DNA from: Anthonomus grandis grandis
Taxonomy: Eukaryota > Arthropoda > Insecta > Coleoptera > Curculionidae
Assembly (NCBI RefSeq): GCF_022605725.1
Contig: NC_065546.1
Span: forward strand, 29,508,227 to 29,572,226
Reading direction: 5' to 3'
Length of the DNA stretch: 64,000 nt
The translations under genes and the position numbers were made by a program. Below are positions 42,911 to 54,700 of the stretch, piece after piece. The notes under the pieces were generated by a model, which saw nothing but the letters and a program-made list of their open reading frames with translations, was not told the DNA's origin and searched no databases. The first letter of the stretch is position 1. Every line of letters starts with the position of its first letter.

Positions 42911-43777
42911 TTGAATCATCCCCCTCCCCCGGCCATCACTGCGGTGGTCAAATACTGTGAAGACTTGGGTCTCCCGCTTCTCATGGGCTGCGATTCGAAT
43001 TCACATCACGGCCTTTGGAGATGCGGAAATGAGAACCCAAGGGGCCGCTCCCTGGTTGACTTCCTGTGCTCAAATGGCCTAGAACTACTCAACCGAGGCA
43101 GTGTCCCAACTTTCTACTGCAATAGGGAGCAATCAATTATTGACCTTACTATCTGTTCACCTAGTACTGTGAACCTTTTCAGCTCATGGAGAGTGTCCCT
43201 TGAGGTCACAATGTCGCACCACAGGCACATTCTTTTTGAATTAAAGAAACAGGCTTGGTGCGATACCCCAGCCTACAGAAATCCAAGGTGCACTGACTGG
43301 GACCACTTTCACTTTGGAGAGGCCATACAGGAATGTCCTCTCCTTCTGATGGGCAGTGACTGCATGGCTCCAGTGACTGTGGACTGCGAGGGATTCGTGA
43401 CGCACATTGCAGTTAGAGAGGGGTGGCAGCATTTCAACAGATCTGCATTGCTAAATAGGGGGACCATCTGGTACACAGATGGCTCCAGAATGAATAACAG
43501 AGCTGAATCAGGGCTTTGTAGTGGGATCCCACATACCAGTAGGGCATACTCACTGGGGGAGCACGCCACTGTCTTCCAGGCCGAAGTATTTGCTGTATTA
43601 AAATGCGGACAGAAAATCCTAAGCTGCGGACACCGCAATACAGTCGTATCAATATGCTCGGACAGCAGAGCTGCTATTAAGGCTATCATGGCCGCAAAGG
43701 TGAGCTCCAAGCTTGTACTAGAGTGCATAAAAGTCCTGAAAAAACTGGTGCAGGTTGGCTGCAGGGTATATGCATAA
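42911..43777 (+). pseudogene. LINE-D endonuclease-RNase H in-frame fusion
   Basis: A 288-codon frame reads the endonuclease from LPLLMGCDSNSHHGLW (D-S-N-S-H-H active site) through ENPRGRSLVDFL, ELLNRGSVPTFY, SIIDLTICSPSTVNLF to EVTMSHHRHILFEL (S-D-H altered to S-H-H). From about 43330 it passes directly into RNase H: GTIWYTDGSRMNNRAESG (first Asp), ATVFQAEVFAVLKC (Glu) and ICSDSRAAIKAIM (Asp). The whole RT (normally several hundred residues) is missing without a frame change at the junction. RNase H is cut after VQVGCRVYA, before its last His/Asp. Confidence 0.8.
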
Positions 43778-43889
43778 CTGCCTTGGCAGCCCACTGTTTC
43801 GACAATTTAAATAATATTAAATAATGTTGCCATCTTTTTTCTATACGTGGTATTTTAAATAAATAAATAAATAATATCTTTATTTAGAA

Positions 43890-44410
43890 AAAAAACTACA
43901 TTCAATAAAAACATATATGAAAAATAAAGTAAAAGTATAAGTTGGCCATAACTGTGGATCAGGATACTCCGGTTTGTCCATGGATGGTCTCGCTAATGCA
44001 GAAACAGCATCCCGGTTCCAGAAATATCCTCTCAGAGGTAGACCGTAAATTAAAACTAGACCTAACCTAAATATTATTTCCTTGTTCCAAAACTTATTAA
44101 AAGCATTGATGTTGCCTTGCCTTATAATAATAAAAATGATGTCGACTCAGGTTGATCGAGTCGGTTCGGTTGCAAGCAGCCGATGACACACATTTAGAAC
44201 TTGGTTGACCTTGCTGACCAGACACATTGGTTCCTTCGTGTAATATTTAGAAATGCTTCGGTAGTTCCAAGAAGCTGTAAACAGTATCCCGGTTGGCCCA
44301 AAAATACCCAGTCAACAAATAAACCCACAATCAAGATGATGACTGGAGCGGAAAATACTATAGTAAAACTTAATAAACTACATTATTAAAATAATATAAT
44401 AAAATAACAA
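43890..44410. other. Unassigned sequence between LINE-D and LINE-E
   Basis: An AT-rich beginning is followed by mixed-composition DNA (43940-44380). No domain is recognised; the 62-codon frame at 44201-44389 has no identifiable motif. Confidence 0.5.
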
Positions 44411-44418
44411 ACACAATA

Positions 44419-44805
44419 TTACTTTTTCACGATAAATTCTCTCAAGAGCCCTCTGCATTGATTCAAAGTAATACAATTTTTGATATTAGCAGGCAAGTTG
44501 TTAAATAGAATTAAACCTTTGTATAGAACTGAATTATCCATTGGGGTTGTGTTACATCTATCGACCAGTATGAAGTCTATACGATTTCTCGTATTATAGT
44601 TATGTATATCTCCAAAAACTCTTAATTTATTACAAATATAATCAGGGAGCATCTGATGTTTTAATTTAAAAATAAACAAAAAGACGTTATACAAAATTCT
44701 TTGATGTACAGACAACATATCTAGGATACCCAACATAGAGACAACAGGCGTGTAACGATTACAATTTAAAATCAGTCTCATAGCCCTAATATAGCCTACG
44801 AGCAA
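44419..44805 (-). pseudogene. LINE-E ORF2 C-terminal region
   Basis: The frame contains IRAMRLILNCNRYTPVVSML, QRILYNVFLFIFKLKH, then HNYNTRNRIDFIL and LYKGLILFNNLP. This is the R-A-M-R-I...YNTR...Y.LP signature of Jockey-like LINE C-termini. The upstream part is interrupted. Confidence 0.75.
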
Positions 44806-45121
44806 TGAAATTCTTAAAGAAATACAAGAAAAATCACAGATCTAACGCAACTATCTTAAAATCTTAACCAAATGTAATTTTTTATTTTGTATTTGTAAAC
44901 ATAACCTCTTAAAAACTTTAATTGTTTTGTTTACAATTGGCACAAGCACGATTTCGAATTTGTCAGAGTGGCCAACATCGAAAGGACACAATCACGCAAA
45001 ATGGCAGCCCCCTAGTAGTGGTCATTTACTTTTCAATGAACAGGTATATTTATTGTAAAGTTTTAATATGATGTACATTGACAAAAGTTGTAAGTTTTAA
45101 TTTCATGTACATTGACAAATT

Positions 45122-46080
45122 TTATCTAATTCTTGTGATAAATCCAATTTTTTTTGAAAATTTTCTCATTACATAATCTGCATGAGCATGGAAATTCAGA
45201 TTGGCATCGAAAATTGTTCCTAAATATTTAATTTCTTTGGCATACAAAATACTTTCCTCATTCACAGAAATCTGTATATTGCCCATGTCTATAGAACTTA
45301 ATCTAGATCTCTTGGCAAATATACAAAACTTGGATTTACTTGCATTTAAACTTAGTTTATTTCTACAAAGCCAGATGAATAAGTTATTGAGTTCAACGTT
45401 CATGACCTGTTGCAGATGATGAATGTTTTTACCCACCACATATAACATTGTATCGTCCGCAAACAACACCACATTACATCCCCGCACTACCTCCACCATA
45501 TCGTTGACATACAATAAAAATAGCAATTGGCCCAAGACCGTTCCCTGCGTCACACCATGCTTTACGTTAACACTTTCAGATGAACTATTTTTGTACATGA
45601 CTCGCTGAACTCTACCACTTAGAGAAGATTGAAACCACTTCAATACATTATGTTTAAGGCCCAACCATTCTAATTTCCTAATAAACATTTCTCTACTCAC
45701 GGTTTCAAACGCTCTCTTAGAATCCAAAAATACAGCAAGTACTAGATTATCAGAGTCGAGGGCCCTGAGAAAATTATCAACTATATTAATAATGACAGAC
45801 TCACATGAATGATTCTCACGGAACCCCGATTGGTTAGCTGTTACTTAACACATACTTCAAGGAGCTTCTCATAAATAGGTACGGTGTTAATTGGCCGAAA
45901 TTCATTACACAATTTAGTGTTTTGCACTTTTGGAACAGGAACAACAGTAGAAAGTTTCCAGGCTTGCGGAAAAACCCCAGTACTTAAGGATGTATTAATA
46001 ATATCCAAAAGACGATCACCCACAACATAAGCAACATCGCAAAGAACCTGCTTAGAGATGCCACTCTCCCCACCTCCAAC
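45122..46080 (-). pseudogene. LINE-E reverse transcriptase
   Basis: The first block (46080-45841) reads FPQAWKLSTVVPVPKVQNTK and CNEFRPINTVPIYEKLLE, ending in a stop. The next frame begins SGFRENHSCESVIINIV and reaches VFLDSKRAFETVSREMFI, HGVTQGTVLGQLLFLLYVND and NVVLFADDTMLYV, with FADD at 45452-45463. A stop follows after FSKKIGFITRIR at 45122. Typical APE-type LINE RT with one clear break. Confidence 0.85.
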
Positions 46081-46111
46081 GTTTTTTAGATTTTAGTATA
46101 AGTATTTATTA

Positions 46112-46976
46112 TTAATATTTAGTATAAGTATCAACTTCCAACTTTTGGTTTACGATTTTAGTTTTTCTCACAATTTGAATTTTTCGGTTTGGAGATTCTG
46201 GAACATTATTTTGACTATTTATTTTGGCCAAAATTTCATTATCTGATAGGTTGTACTCAGACTCATTAATGCCTACCACCTTAATCCTGTGCTCTAAAAG
46301 TTTTGGTACCTCAACACTGTAGTTGTCGCCCATGTTGTTCTGGATCTGCAACTGAATCGAAGTTAGCTCATTGCCACACTTATTAATAATACCGCCACTT
46401 TTAGTTGTTTTACCTAGCGATAAACCGGCTCCAATAACAGTAAAATTGACTTTCTTTCTCAAATCCTCCCTCACTTCCTTTACGTCTTTTTTCGGACACT
46501 TTTGCTTTACAACCAAAACTTTGCTGTCATTTTTGGTGCCTATTGCTGCAGCATATGACAACTTGGAGTTCACACTTGATGGGTCTATTGACGGCTTACA
46601 TTCCTTCAGGCTGGCAATTTCATATTTTAAATTCTGGTTTTCGTTTAAGAGGAGATCGACTTTTTGATTTCACTCGTTAGTTTTACTGACTAAGAGTTGC
46701 AAGGTGGCCATAATAACTCCTACATCATCTAAATCAATAAGAATATCATCTGTGCGGCTTTTTTTTCCTAGCGCGCTCTGTTTTGTATGCACCATCACTA
46801 AATGCAGAGGGATCACACGATTCACATTTCCATGCCAACATTAACACACTTTCCATGATAATACTTAGAACACCTGGTACATTGTATTATCGACTTAATG
46901 TCATCAAATACTAAATTACATTTAGCACAATTACTTCCTGGATCACCGTCATCCGTAGTACTTCCTCCAGCCATTA
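46112..46976 (-). pseudogene. LINE-E ORF1 with N-terminal PHD-like finger
   Basis: From the ATG at 46976 the frame reads SNCAKCNLVFDDIKSIIQCT, then RCSKYYHGKC. This is a Cys4-His-Cys type finger resembling PHD domains, also seen in LINE-A ORF1 at 21201. Stops follow from about 46820. The C-terminal part is open at 46573-46112 and includes VLVVKQKCPKKDVKEVREDL and IKVVGINESEYNLSDNEIL, an RRM/CTD-like fold. PHD-type fingers occur in ORF1 of some LINE families, where they may contact chromatin or RNA. Confidence 0.65.
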
Positions 46977-46989
46977 TTAGATTAGTTAA

Positions 46990-47560
46990 TCACAATTTCA
47001 AAATTACCCCGTATATGAAATAAATATAAGTGAATTCAGAAAAATTCTGTTTACAATAGAAAACCCGTTAATGTAAACACTGTAATAATCACGTACGTGC
47101 ACTATATTTATGTTATACTTATTACACAAATTAGAAAAATAAAAATTGAATTTTACTAATTTATGGCCAGCGTGATTTTAAAATAAGTCAATACTTAGCT
47201 TGAAAGATGCAAAATTTTAATAGACTTCTTTTGGTATAAATTATTAATCAAAAACTATACTTTAACCCTTTGAAACACGCGAAAAACTATGGATCGCCTA
47301 TCATACGTATTAACTGCTTGGACTACTACGAACTACTGTGATAGTGATAATAATAATAATAACGTTTATTAATCCATATTAACAAATGAATAAACATAGG
47401 GATAACATATTTATGATCAAAGTCATATTTTTAACCCATAGATCAGTAACTAAAATAACTTTTAACTGAAGAGACTTAAAAACTCGAGAAACTATTAGAG
47501 ATTATATGAACTTATTCAAAATTTCAAGATTCCACCTCAAACAGTTTCTTAGAAAAAAGA
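46990..47560. other. AT-rich intergenic stretch
   Basis: No gene or conserved motif was recognised; a short TAATAATAATAATAA run lies at about 47348-47362. Confidence 0.5.
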
Positions 47561-47561
47561 A

Positions 47562-48392
47562 TTGAGAATCATTGACATTTAAGTTATGCATACTTTTTTA
47601 TATCAACCACCCACATATTGTTTTTAAATAGATTTTTTTTAAATAGGAAGCAATAGAAATTTGACAGAAACTTTTTTTGCGCATAATTTAAGTGAGCCAA
47701 AACGCTTATTAAATTTTTCATTTAAATCAACCTTTTATAAATATCTATGGCATTTTCTGGCCAATTTTTATAATAACAGGATCAAAATAATATATATCGT
47801 AAATAGAAAAGTAATGGTTGTCAAAAAGTCAATCTGAGGAAAAAAATTTGCTGTTGGAAGGGGTGACAATGCTTTAGCTATCAAAACAATTTCTAAATTG
47901 GCCCACCTTCGACGTTTTTTAGAATCAAGTATTAAGAAACAAATATAGTACCAAAATATTCGTGGGCTGAGGTTTAAGGTCTGTGATTTTTATACTGGCT
48001 TTTATCTAGTAATTTTAATATTTTTTGAACTGTATCAGTTTAGTTCAATGAAAACACTCGGGGAGGTATGTTGATTATTCCAGCTAAGAAGTAGATTTTC
48101 TAACAACAGATGGATTTTAGCACTGGCAATGAATTGAAATTTTGCGTGCATGTACCACCATTTACTAACTGTGTAATTTTCTAGTAATTTTTAGACTGTG
48201 TTAAAAGAATTTGTGATTATAGGAGACATTTAAGTTATGCAAACTTCTTTTGAGCTTAATTTAAGGGAGTAAGAACGCCTATTAATTTTTGCATTTAAAT
48301 CAACCTTTTATAAATATCTATGGCATTTTCCGGACATTTTTTAGAAAAACTTGATCAAAATTATATAAATCGTAAATAGAAGAGTAATAGCC
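47562..48392 (+). repeat. Two partial copies of a local dispersed repeat
   Basis: CATTTAAGTTATGCA, GCATAATTTAAGTGAG..AA.ACGC and CAACCTTTTATAAATATC, with ATGGCATTTTC, occur at 47569-47800 and again at 48225-48392. The second copy is preceded by AACAGATGGATTTTAGCA. The same sequence is found at 58800-59100. The repeats share orientation and may be a low-copy tandem family broken by the gypsy insertion. Confidence 0.65.
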
Positions 48393-48399
48393 GGGTACT

Positions 48400-48960
48400 T
48401 AGGGCAAGTAAAACAAAGAAGATTCCCTATCTAAAACTGTTTATTGAATGAACTGAAAAATATTTCCATACAAAAGCAATTGAACAGCGTCACAGTTACC
48501 TAATTAGACACGAGCCGCGATATAGCTTATTTTGCAAATAGCTGCCTATACTAGGTCGACTAATTATTGCAACCAACTATTAAGGTTTATAATAAATAAA
48601 ATGTAACCTCCTTTCCTTTTAAAGAATTTGCCTAATATTATTAATAATTCCTTTACATCATTCCCTTTTGGAGAAGGACCTTCACTATAGCCACTTGTGA
48701 AGGTCATTCTTTGGGAAAATATAAAACATTAAACATTTTTTAAATGCTGAATTACATTTTTTACTTAACCTACCGATTCTTAAAGTTAAGCTTAACTTAA
48801 TAAAAAAAATTAAGACTTGAAAAACCTATAAAAACCTTAACCCTAAACCTTAAAATACCTATAAGCGACTTTGCAAAGTCAGTATATATGATTAAATTTC
48901 TTAATACTTAAAAATACTCCCATAAGTACATAAATAATAAATTATAAGTACATGAATATA
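48400..48960 (-). other. Non-coding 3' region of Gypsy-D, probable LTR
   Basis: This AT-rich stretch lies downstream of the integrase. It contains no open frames of note. A 36-bp block, TAGCCGGGTACTTAGGGCAAG followed by TAAAACAAAGAAG (48393-48425), recurs at 58639-58672 on the other side of the element, with two differences. It may be part of LTRs or host flank. Confidence 0.4.
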
Positions 48961-48966
48961 ATGTAA

Positions 48967-49626
48967 CTACAAAAACATCAAATTAATCTTATTTATAGAA
49001 CATATTTTCACGCGGTTTTTGTGTAAATTAATTGATTTTCCTTTATCGTCCTTTATAGTGCAGTTTGGGCCTTTTGTGCCGATAACTGAAAAAGGACCAT
49101 TGTACCAGGAGTCAAATTTATGCCGACTTTCATTTGTAACCGTAACTAAATCACCTGGACTCAAATTAGATACTTTTGCGTTTATGTCAAGTTGGGCTTT
49201 TCTGTCCAACTTTGCTCGTTTAAGAAACTCCCCTGCTATTTTATGTGCCAATTGTAGCCTATAACGAAATTTTTGATCGTAAGCATCTATATTGTACAAT
49301 GGATAAACTTGAGAGTTATTCAATGAGTCTTGAAAATCAGCTTTTTTCCCAAATACCAGCTCGAACGAGGTAAAATCATGATAAGAACTTGGTGTCATGT
49401 TGTAACAAAGTGCGTAGTATTGAGTCCATGTAGACCAGTCTGTTTTTGAATGGTTAATGTACATCCTTAAAAATTCATTTAAAACGCGATGATTTCGTTC
49501 ACAGCCACCAACTGTTTGGCTGTGATAAGCTATTGAGATTTTATGATTTATTTTTAGGAATTTAGTTATATTTTCAAATATCTGGTTTTTATATTCGGTT
49601 CCTATATCTGTCCTGATTTCTCGCAT
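48967..49626 (-). pseudogene. Integrase C-terminal half of Gypsy-D
   Basis: The frame begins at REIRTDIGTEYKNQIF (second catalytic Asp), continues through YHSQTVGGCERNHRVL (Glu; 35 residues between) and WSTWTQYYALCYNMTPSSYH, and ends in the GPY/F-like domain (SWYNGPFSVIGTKGPNCTIK). The lineage-typical C-E-R-N-H-R and F-E-L-V-F-G signatures point to the 412/mdg1 branch. The zinc module and first Asp are absent because of the upstream deletion. Confidence 0.8.
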
Positions 49627-49639
49627 AGGACCATAAATA

Positions 49640-49984
49640 AGAATGAAATTTTGAACAATAGCTTTTGCAAATTTATACTATTGTTTGGACTAATTGTGTC
49701 ATTTTTAAATATAAAAATATCTGCACCAGTATCGATTAAAAAAGTATTTTCCTGACCAGTCATTTCTGTAAAAAATACAACAAAGTTGGATAAGGAAAGG
49801 TTTATGTTAAACACATTATTTACGAGATATCCCCCAACCTCCCGGTTTGGGGGTCCATTTCGTTTCCCTGGTCAGGTATTGTGCTAACTGCCCTAACTGA
49901 CCTGTAAAATGAGTTGTTGGCTCTATTGATATTAGTTTGTCTGTCATTATTATACCTGTTACTTGTATTATTATTAAAACCGCG
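49640..49984 (-). pseudogene. Protease and gag tail of Gypsy-D
   Basis: The gag tail (GFNNNTSNRYNNDRQTNINR) runs from 49984 to about 49830. The protease frame (49814-49602) contains NTFLIDTGADIFIFK, with the catalytic D-T-G-A-D at 49733-49719. After about 70 residues it joins the integrase frame, skipping RT. Confidence 0.75.
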
Positions 49985-50214
49985 AGTTAAATGCAGATAT
50001 CGACGAACGGACTTTTAAAAAAACATTTATTGATACAAAAGGGCCTTAAAACTAGGTGAACAGAAATATGAACAGCAACGGTATTAGCCGAGGCTTTGAC
50101 ACAATATTAATGCTAACGATAAATTACAAGCGATTTCTTAAATATAAAAATAGTCCTAAGCTAAGCATTTTATAATGTAATATAAACAATTAATTGTGGT
50201 TTGAGGATATGTCT
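49985..50214 (-). repeat. 3' LTR of Gypsy-E
   Basis: On the minus strand the LTR starts AGACATATCCTC and ends CTGCATTTAACT. It is preceded by the purine tract GAGGGTGGAGG (rc of 50215-50225) at the end of env. Confidence 0.95.
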
Positions 50215-51725
50215 CCTCCACCCTCAGTTCTGTCAACGTCCTCGTTGACAAGTCTCTGCAGGATTCTCAAAGGGATGGCCTTCTTTCTTCCTTGTTTTTG
50301 CCAATGGTAGATGATCAATGCTAAGCAGCATAAAAGAATGATTGATATTGTCGTAAGAACATAATTGTGCATTGGAACATGTTGTGCTAGGTCATGGAAA
50401 TGTATTGGTTTGATGATATCTTCTTGGATTTTCTTAGGGTCTTGAAGATGTCTAATTTCTAGATTGATTGAATTATTGGTGTTTGGGACTTTTATAATTT
50501 TTGGAATTATGACTGAAATATTGTTGATGGCTAATGAGTATTTGTGTTGACTAATTATTACGTCACATTGACTTTGAATAAGGTTGCAGTCTTGGAGTAT
50601 AATCTTCTGAAACTGGAAGCAATCTTCATAAATTGTTTCAGGGCTTTTTGTACAAAATAGGAGTGCATTCCTATAAGTTAAGGTATGTACCTTAAAATTG
50701 TTTAGAACAGTGGCATACTGACAATTTTTGGGTAAAATACATCCATTGGCAATTGGTCCAGAGCAGATCCATTGTGAGTTGACTTCTTCGCATTGGCTAT
50801 ACCATAGTTCGTTGCAATAGTATTTACTAGGACTTATAATTAATTTTGATTCATTATTTGGCACAGGATAAACTAATTCTAAATTACATACATTTTGTTC
50901 AAATATGGGTATCTTAATTGCTAGAATTGCCATTTCATTTAAAATTAAAAGGCCGGTTTTACAGATTAAGGTTAATTCCGATAAATGCTTAATTGGCCAT
51001 AGTGCATTTTTAGGATAGTGAACTTTCAAGTATTGCCATATTTCATTGATTTGTTTTAATGTTAAAATTTCGAGATCTAAAGTTTCTAGGTGTCCAAAAT
51101 ATAAAATACGTAATATTTTTTCTAAAAATTGATTTAAGTTGGTAATCTGAATATATTGACTTTGCAGATTTAACATTAAATTAGACTGGGTATTTGATTT
51201 AGAAATTTCATTACGTATGTTTTTCGAGTTCTCGTTAATCGTGTGAATATTATTTTTAAACTCTTGCATTATATTTCCTGCGAATGAACTAAGGTCGTTG
51301 ATTTTGTGCATAGACTCAAGCTGATTAAATTTCAATATTTGCAAATTCTGGGTAATAATCTCTAGGTCATTGTTATCTAAGTTTCCTGTAATGAACTTGA
51401 TACCACTTCCTAGGTAGTTTATTAAACCTCGTTTTTTTCGATTTTGCATAATATTTAAGTTATTTTCGTCAAATACATTTAACTTTGCGAAAGTGTCATA
51501 TGTATCATTTAATGCTTTAGAAGTCAAATAAAATTGTGATTTAATTAAAATACTATTTTGATTATTTACAGAGGGTTGCATAATTAATAAATTGGTAAAT
51601 AATTGGGATAACGAATACCTAAGGCTACTTATATTAAAGGGTATATATGTAGTATGATATTGACTTATTACTAAAGAGGGAGCAACTTCTTCTATATAAT
51701 ATCCATTATTGTGGAGTTTGTGCAC
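50190..51725 (-). CDS. env: Envelope glycoprotein of Gypsy-E (F-like)
   Basis: The 511-codon open frame overlaps the pol end by 20 bp. A furin-type site RKKR is encoded at 51440-51429, followed by a fusion-peptide-like GLINYLGSGIKFITGNLD. The ectodomain has many Cys (for example CNELWYSQCEEV, WICSGPIANGCILPKNCQY). A membrane anchor, YVLTTISIILLCCLALIIYHW, lies near residue 460, and the tail ends in the LTR. No clear signal peptide starts this frame; errantiviruses express env from a spliced RNA whose first exon can supply the start. Insect errantivirus Env proteins are related to baculovirus F proteins and mediate membrane fusion. Whether this copy is expressed is unknown. Confidence 0.85.
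   Translation of the reverse strand: MHKLHNNGYYIEEVAPSLVISQYHTTYIPFNISSLRYSLSQLFTNLLIMQPSVNNQNSILIKSQFYLTSKALNDTYDTFAKLNVFDENNLNIMQNRKKRGLINYLGSGIKFITGNLDNNDLEIITQNLQILKFNQLESMHKINDLSSFAGNIMQEFKNNIHTINENSKNIRNEISKSNTQSNLMLNLQSQYIQITNLNQFLEKILRILYFGHLETLDLEILTLKQINEIWQYLKVHYPKNALWPIKHLSELTLICKTGLLILNEMAILAIKIPIFEQNVCNLELVYPVPNNESKLIISPSKYYCNELWYSQCEEVNSQWICSGPIANGCILPKNCQYATVLNNFKVHTLTYRNALLFCTKSPETIYEDCFQFQKIILQDCNLIQSQCDVIISQHKYSLAINNISVIIPKIIKVPNTNNSINLEIRHLQDPKKIQEDIIKPIHFHDLAQHVPMHNYVLTTISIILLCCLALIIYHWQKQGRKKAIPLRILQRLVNEDVDRTEGGGDISSNHN
50215..50225 (-). other. Polypurine tract of Gypsy-E
   Basis: GAGGGTGGAGG on the minus strand directly abuts the 3' LTR, in the position needed for plus-strand priming. 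Confidence 0.75.
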
Positions 51726-54700
51726 CTGAAGTGCTTGGCAAGGGCTCGTTTGATTGAGTAGGGCCAGGATCAGGGTCGGGATCAGGTGGCTGAAAAGGTA
51801 TAGATTTTTTTCTAAGTCTTTTGATTTTTCTAAGATGAGTAGATATTGGTTTTTTCTTAGCGGTACCTGTTATTTTATTTTTGTCTATTTGGGATACTTT
51901 TAGGGGTACGTACTGTGGGTTCATTTTATTTCTAAGGGTAGTTTTCTTATATACCGTATCATCTGGGAGTATTTCTGGAGGTTTTTCTGTGTTTTTATTT
52001 TGTTTTTGAGTATTTGTAGCTTGCTTGTTGTAAGCTGTTTTATAAATTTGTTCGTGGAATGGTAGTAACTCCTTTTTTCGTCTGTCATTATATTGCTCAA
52101 ATAAGGTTAGGTCGTTATCGATGTTCGGTTCGTTTACGTAAGGGCCATATAATATGGAAAAGGGCGAATGACCTGTTGTCGAGTGAATACTTTGATTGTA
52201 GATTAAGACTGCGGAAGTCATAAGATTTTGAGGGGTTTCATCGGGATTTTGCATCTTCAGAATTCTTAGTTTTTCTAAAAGTGTGGAATGCAATCTTACT
52301 ACAGGACTGTTGGAGGAAGAATTTCCTGGAGTAGTGTAATTATTTTGAAATTCCTTACCCTGGTCTGTGACGATTTTTAAGGGGGTGATATGATGTGAAA
52401 AGTAATGACGTAGTTTGCTTAAAATAGTAAGGGCGTTTTTATCAGTTATAAAATAGGCTTGGGCATATTTCGAGAATGAATCTATTATTGTTAGAAACTG
52501 ACAATTTAAAAACTGGAAAATGTCTAAGTGAAGTGTCTTAAATGGTTTTTCAGAGAGCAAGGGTCCTTCGTAAGCGATTTTGTAAGGGTGTCTTTCATAT
52601 TTATTTTGAAGGCATATTTCACATGAATTAATAAAATTAGTTATCGAATCTCGTAGTTTAGGCCAATAATATTTTTGTTTAATATGGTTATATGTTTCTG
52701 TTATACCGTTATGGTTACTTTTGTGATAATTGGCTAAAATTTCCTTTTGTTGAGTCTGGTCAGTCACGTCAAGGACGTAAGTGCTGGCAAAAACTAGTTT
52801 TACGGTTGTATTTAGATTAGAAAATACTTGTCTTCGAAACTCGAGTTTTAATTCGTCATTTTTAATAAATATAGTAAAGATAACATCTCGTTTAATTATG
52901 TCCTTGATAATTTTTAAAATGTGTTGTTCCTGATTTTCTTTTGAAATTTTTACAAAATGGTGGTTTTTATTAAAAGGTTTAGTGTAGGTGTGTTTAAATT
53001 CATCGCCGTAGTCGATGACAAGACGATTTGATGCATAATTGAGGGGTAATTCTGATATTGGGATATTCTTTCCTTCTGTATCATTATTGGAGTGTGCAGT
53101 GACGTCAGAATCGTCGTCGTTTGCGACAGGGTTAACAGGGTTTGAGATGTTTTGGGCTGGAGCGTCTTCTTTGTATCTTTCATTAAAGACAAAGTCGGCT
53201 AAGTCAAAATCGGATAAGTTGGCAACTGTATTGTCAACATTTGGGACATTAGACTGTGAATCGGTATCATTTGTTTCAAGAGTGTTAAGATTAATGCGGG
53301 AGAGAGCATCTGCTACTAGATTCTCTTTTCCTTTTTTATAGTGAATTTCGAAATTGTATTCCTCTAGTTTTATTTTCCAACGAATTAATCGGGAGTTGGG
53401 TTCTCTGATTTTTGAAAGACAAACTAGGGGATTATGGTCAGTTTCAATTAGGAATTTTTGGCCATATAAGTATGGACGAAAATGTTTAGTCGAGTCCACT
53501 ATTGCGAGAAGTTCTTTCTCTATAGTTGAGTAGTTTTTTTCTGCCGAATTTAGGGTTCTGGAAAAGAACGCAATTGGGTGGTCATTTTGCGATAGCACAC
53601 TGCCTATGGCTATGTTGGAGGCGTCGGTGGTGAGCTTAAAGGGTTTTGTGAAATCAGGGTATTGCAAGATAGGGGAATTGGATATGAGTTCTTTGCATTT
53701 TGAAAAGGCATTTTTATACTCTAAATTTTCTATATCAATTTGAGTATTTTTTCGTAGACATCTCGTTAAAGGAAAGGTAATTTTGGCGAAATTTTTGATA
53801 AATCGGCGATAGTAGCCTACAAGCCCTAAAAAGGCTTTAATTTCTTTCTGATTTCTTGGTATCGGGTAACGTTGGATTACTTCAATTTTTAAAGGATTGG
53901 GTTTTATTCCCTCGGAGGTAATGATGTGTCCTAGGAAAGCTACCTCTTTACTCAGGAATTGTGACTTATCAGGCTGTATTTTGAGATTAACTTCCCTTAC
54001 TTTTTTAAATATCTGACGTATATGATCTATGTGTTCAGATAGGGATTTAGAAAAAATAACTATGTCATCCATGTAGACAAAGCAAAATTTGTATAAGTAA
54101 TCACGGAAAACTTCATCCATCATACGTTGGAACGTAGCGGGTGAATTTTTGAGGCCGAAGGGCATTCTGAGGTATTCATAGTGACCATTGTTGACAGTAA
54201 AGGCCGTTTTTTCAATAGAATCGGGATCCATTTCTATTTGATGGAATCCTTGGGCTAGATCTAGGATCGTGAAGTACGTGCATTTTCCGAGATTATCTAA
54301 AATTTCATCTATTCGGGGAAGAGGCCATTTTTCTTCTATTGTCTCGTTGTTAAGGGATGTATAGTTTATCACCATCCTATGTTTCTGGATGCCTGAAGCA
54401 TCGGGCTTTTTTGGGACTATCCACACGGGTGCGGAATACGGAGATATTGAAGGACGAATTATTTTATTCTCTAGTAATTTCTGAATTTGGGATTGTATCT
54501 CAATATTCATTAGAGGGGGATGTCGAAAAGATTTTACATAAATAGGTCTGTCTGTTTTAGTTCGAATTTTATGTTTGGTTTGACTGGTAAAACTGAGGTC
54601 ACATCCTTCGTGATACATTATGTCTTTGTATTCATGACATAAAGGTAAAATTTTTGATTTTTCGAGAGGGGTTAAGTGATCGAAACGTAAGATGTTTTCA

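Larger units (their letters stand above)
41230..43880 (+). mobile_element. LINE-D, internally deleted (R1/LOA/I-like, RNase H-bearing)
   Basis: A GC-richer block comprises a probable 5' UTR (41230-41823), ORF1 (41824-42760), endonuclease (42640-43310) and an RNase H joined directly to it (43311-43777). The RT is absent. The 3' edge has an AAATAAATAAATAAATAAT tail at 43855-43874. GC content and the RNase H separate it from the neighbouring AT-rich LINEs. Confidence 0.75.
44415..46980 (-). mobile_element. LINE-E (APE-type, ORF1 with PHD-like finger), internally deleted
   Basis: The minus-strand order is ORF1 zinc finger (46976-46820), ORF1 C-terminus (46573-46112), RT start (46080-45841), RT core (45727-45122) and C-terminal region (44805-44419). 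The endonuclease between ORF1 and RT is absent. About 315 bp (44806-45121) of unrecognised sequence lies between RT and the C-terminal region. Confidence 0.75.
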
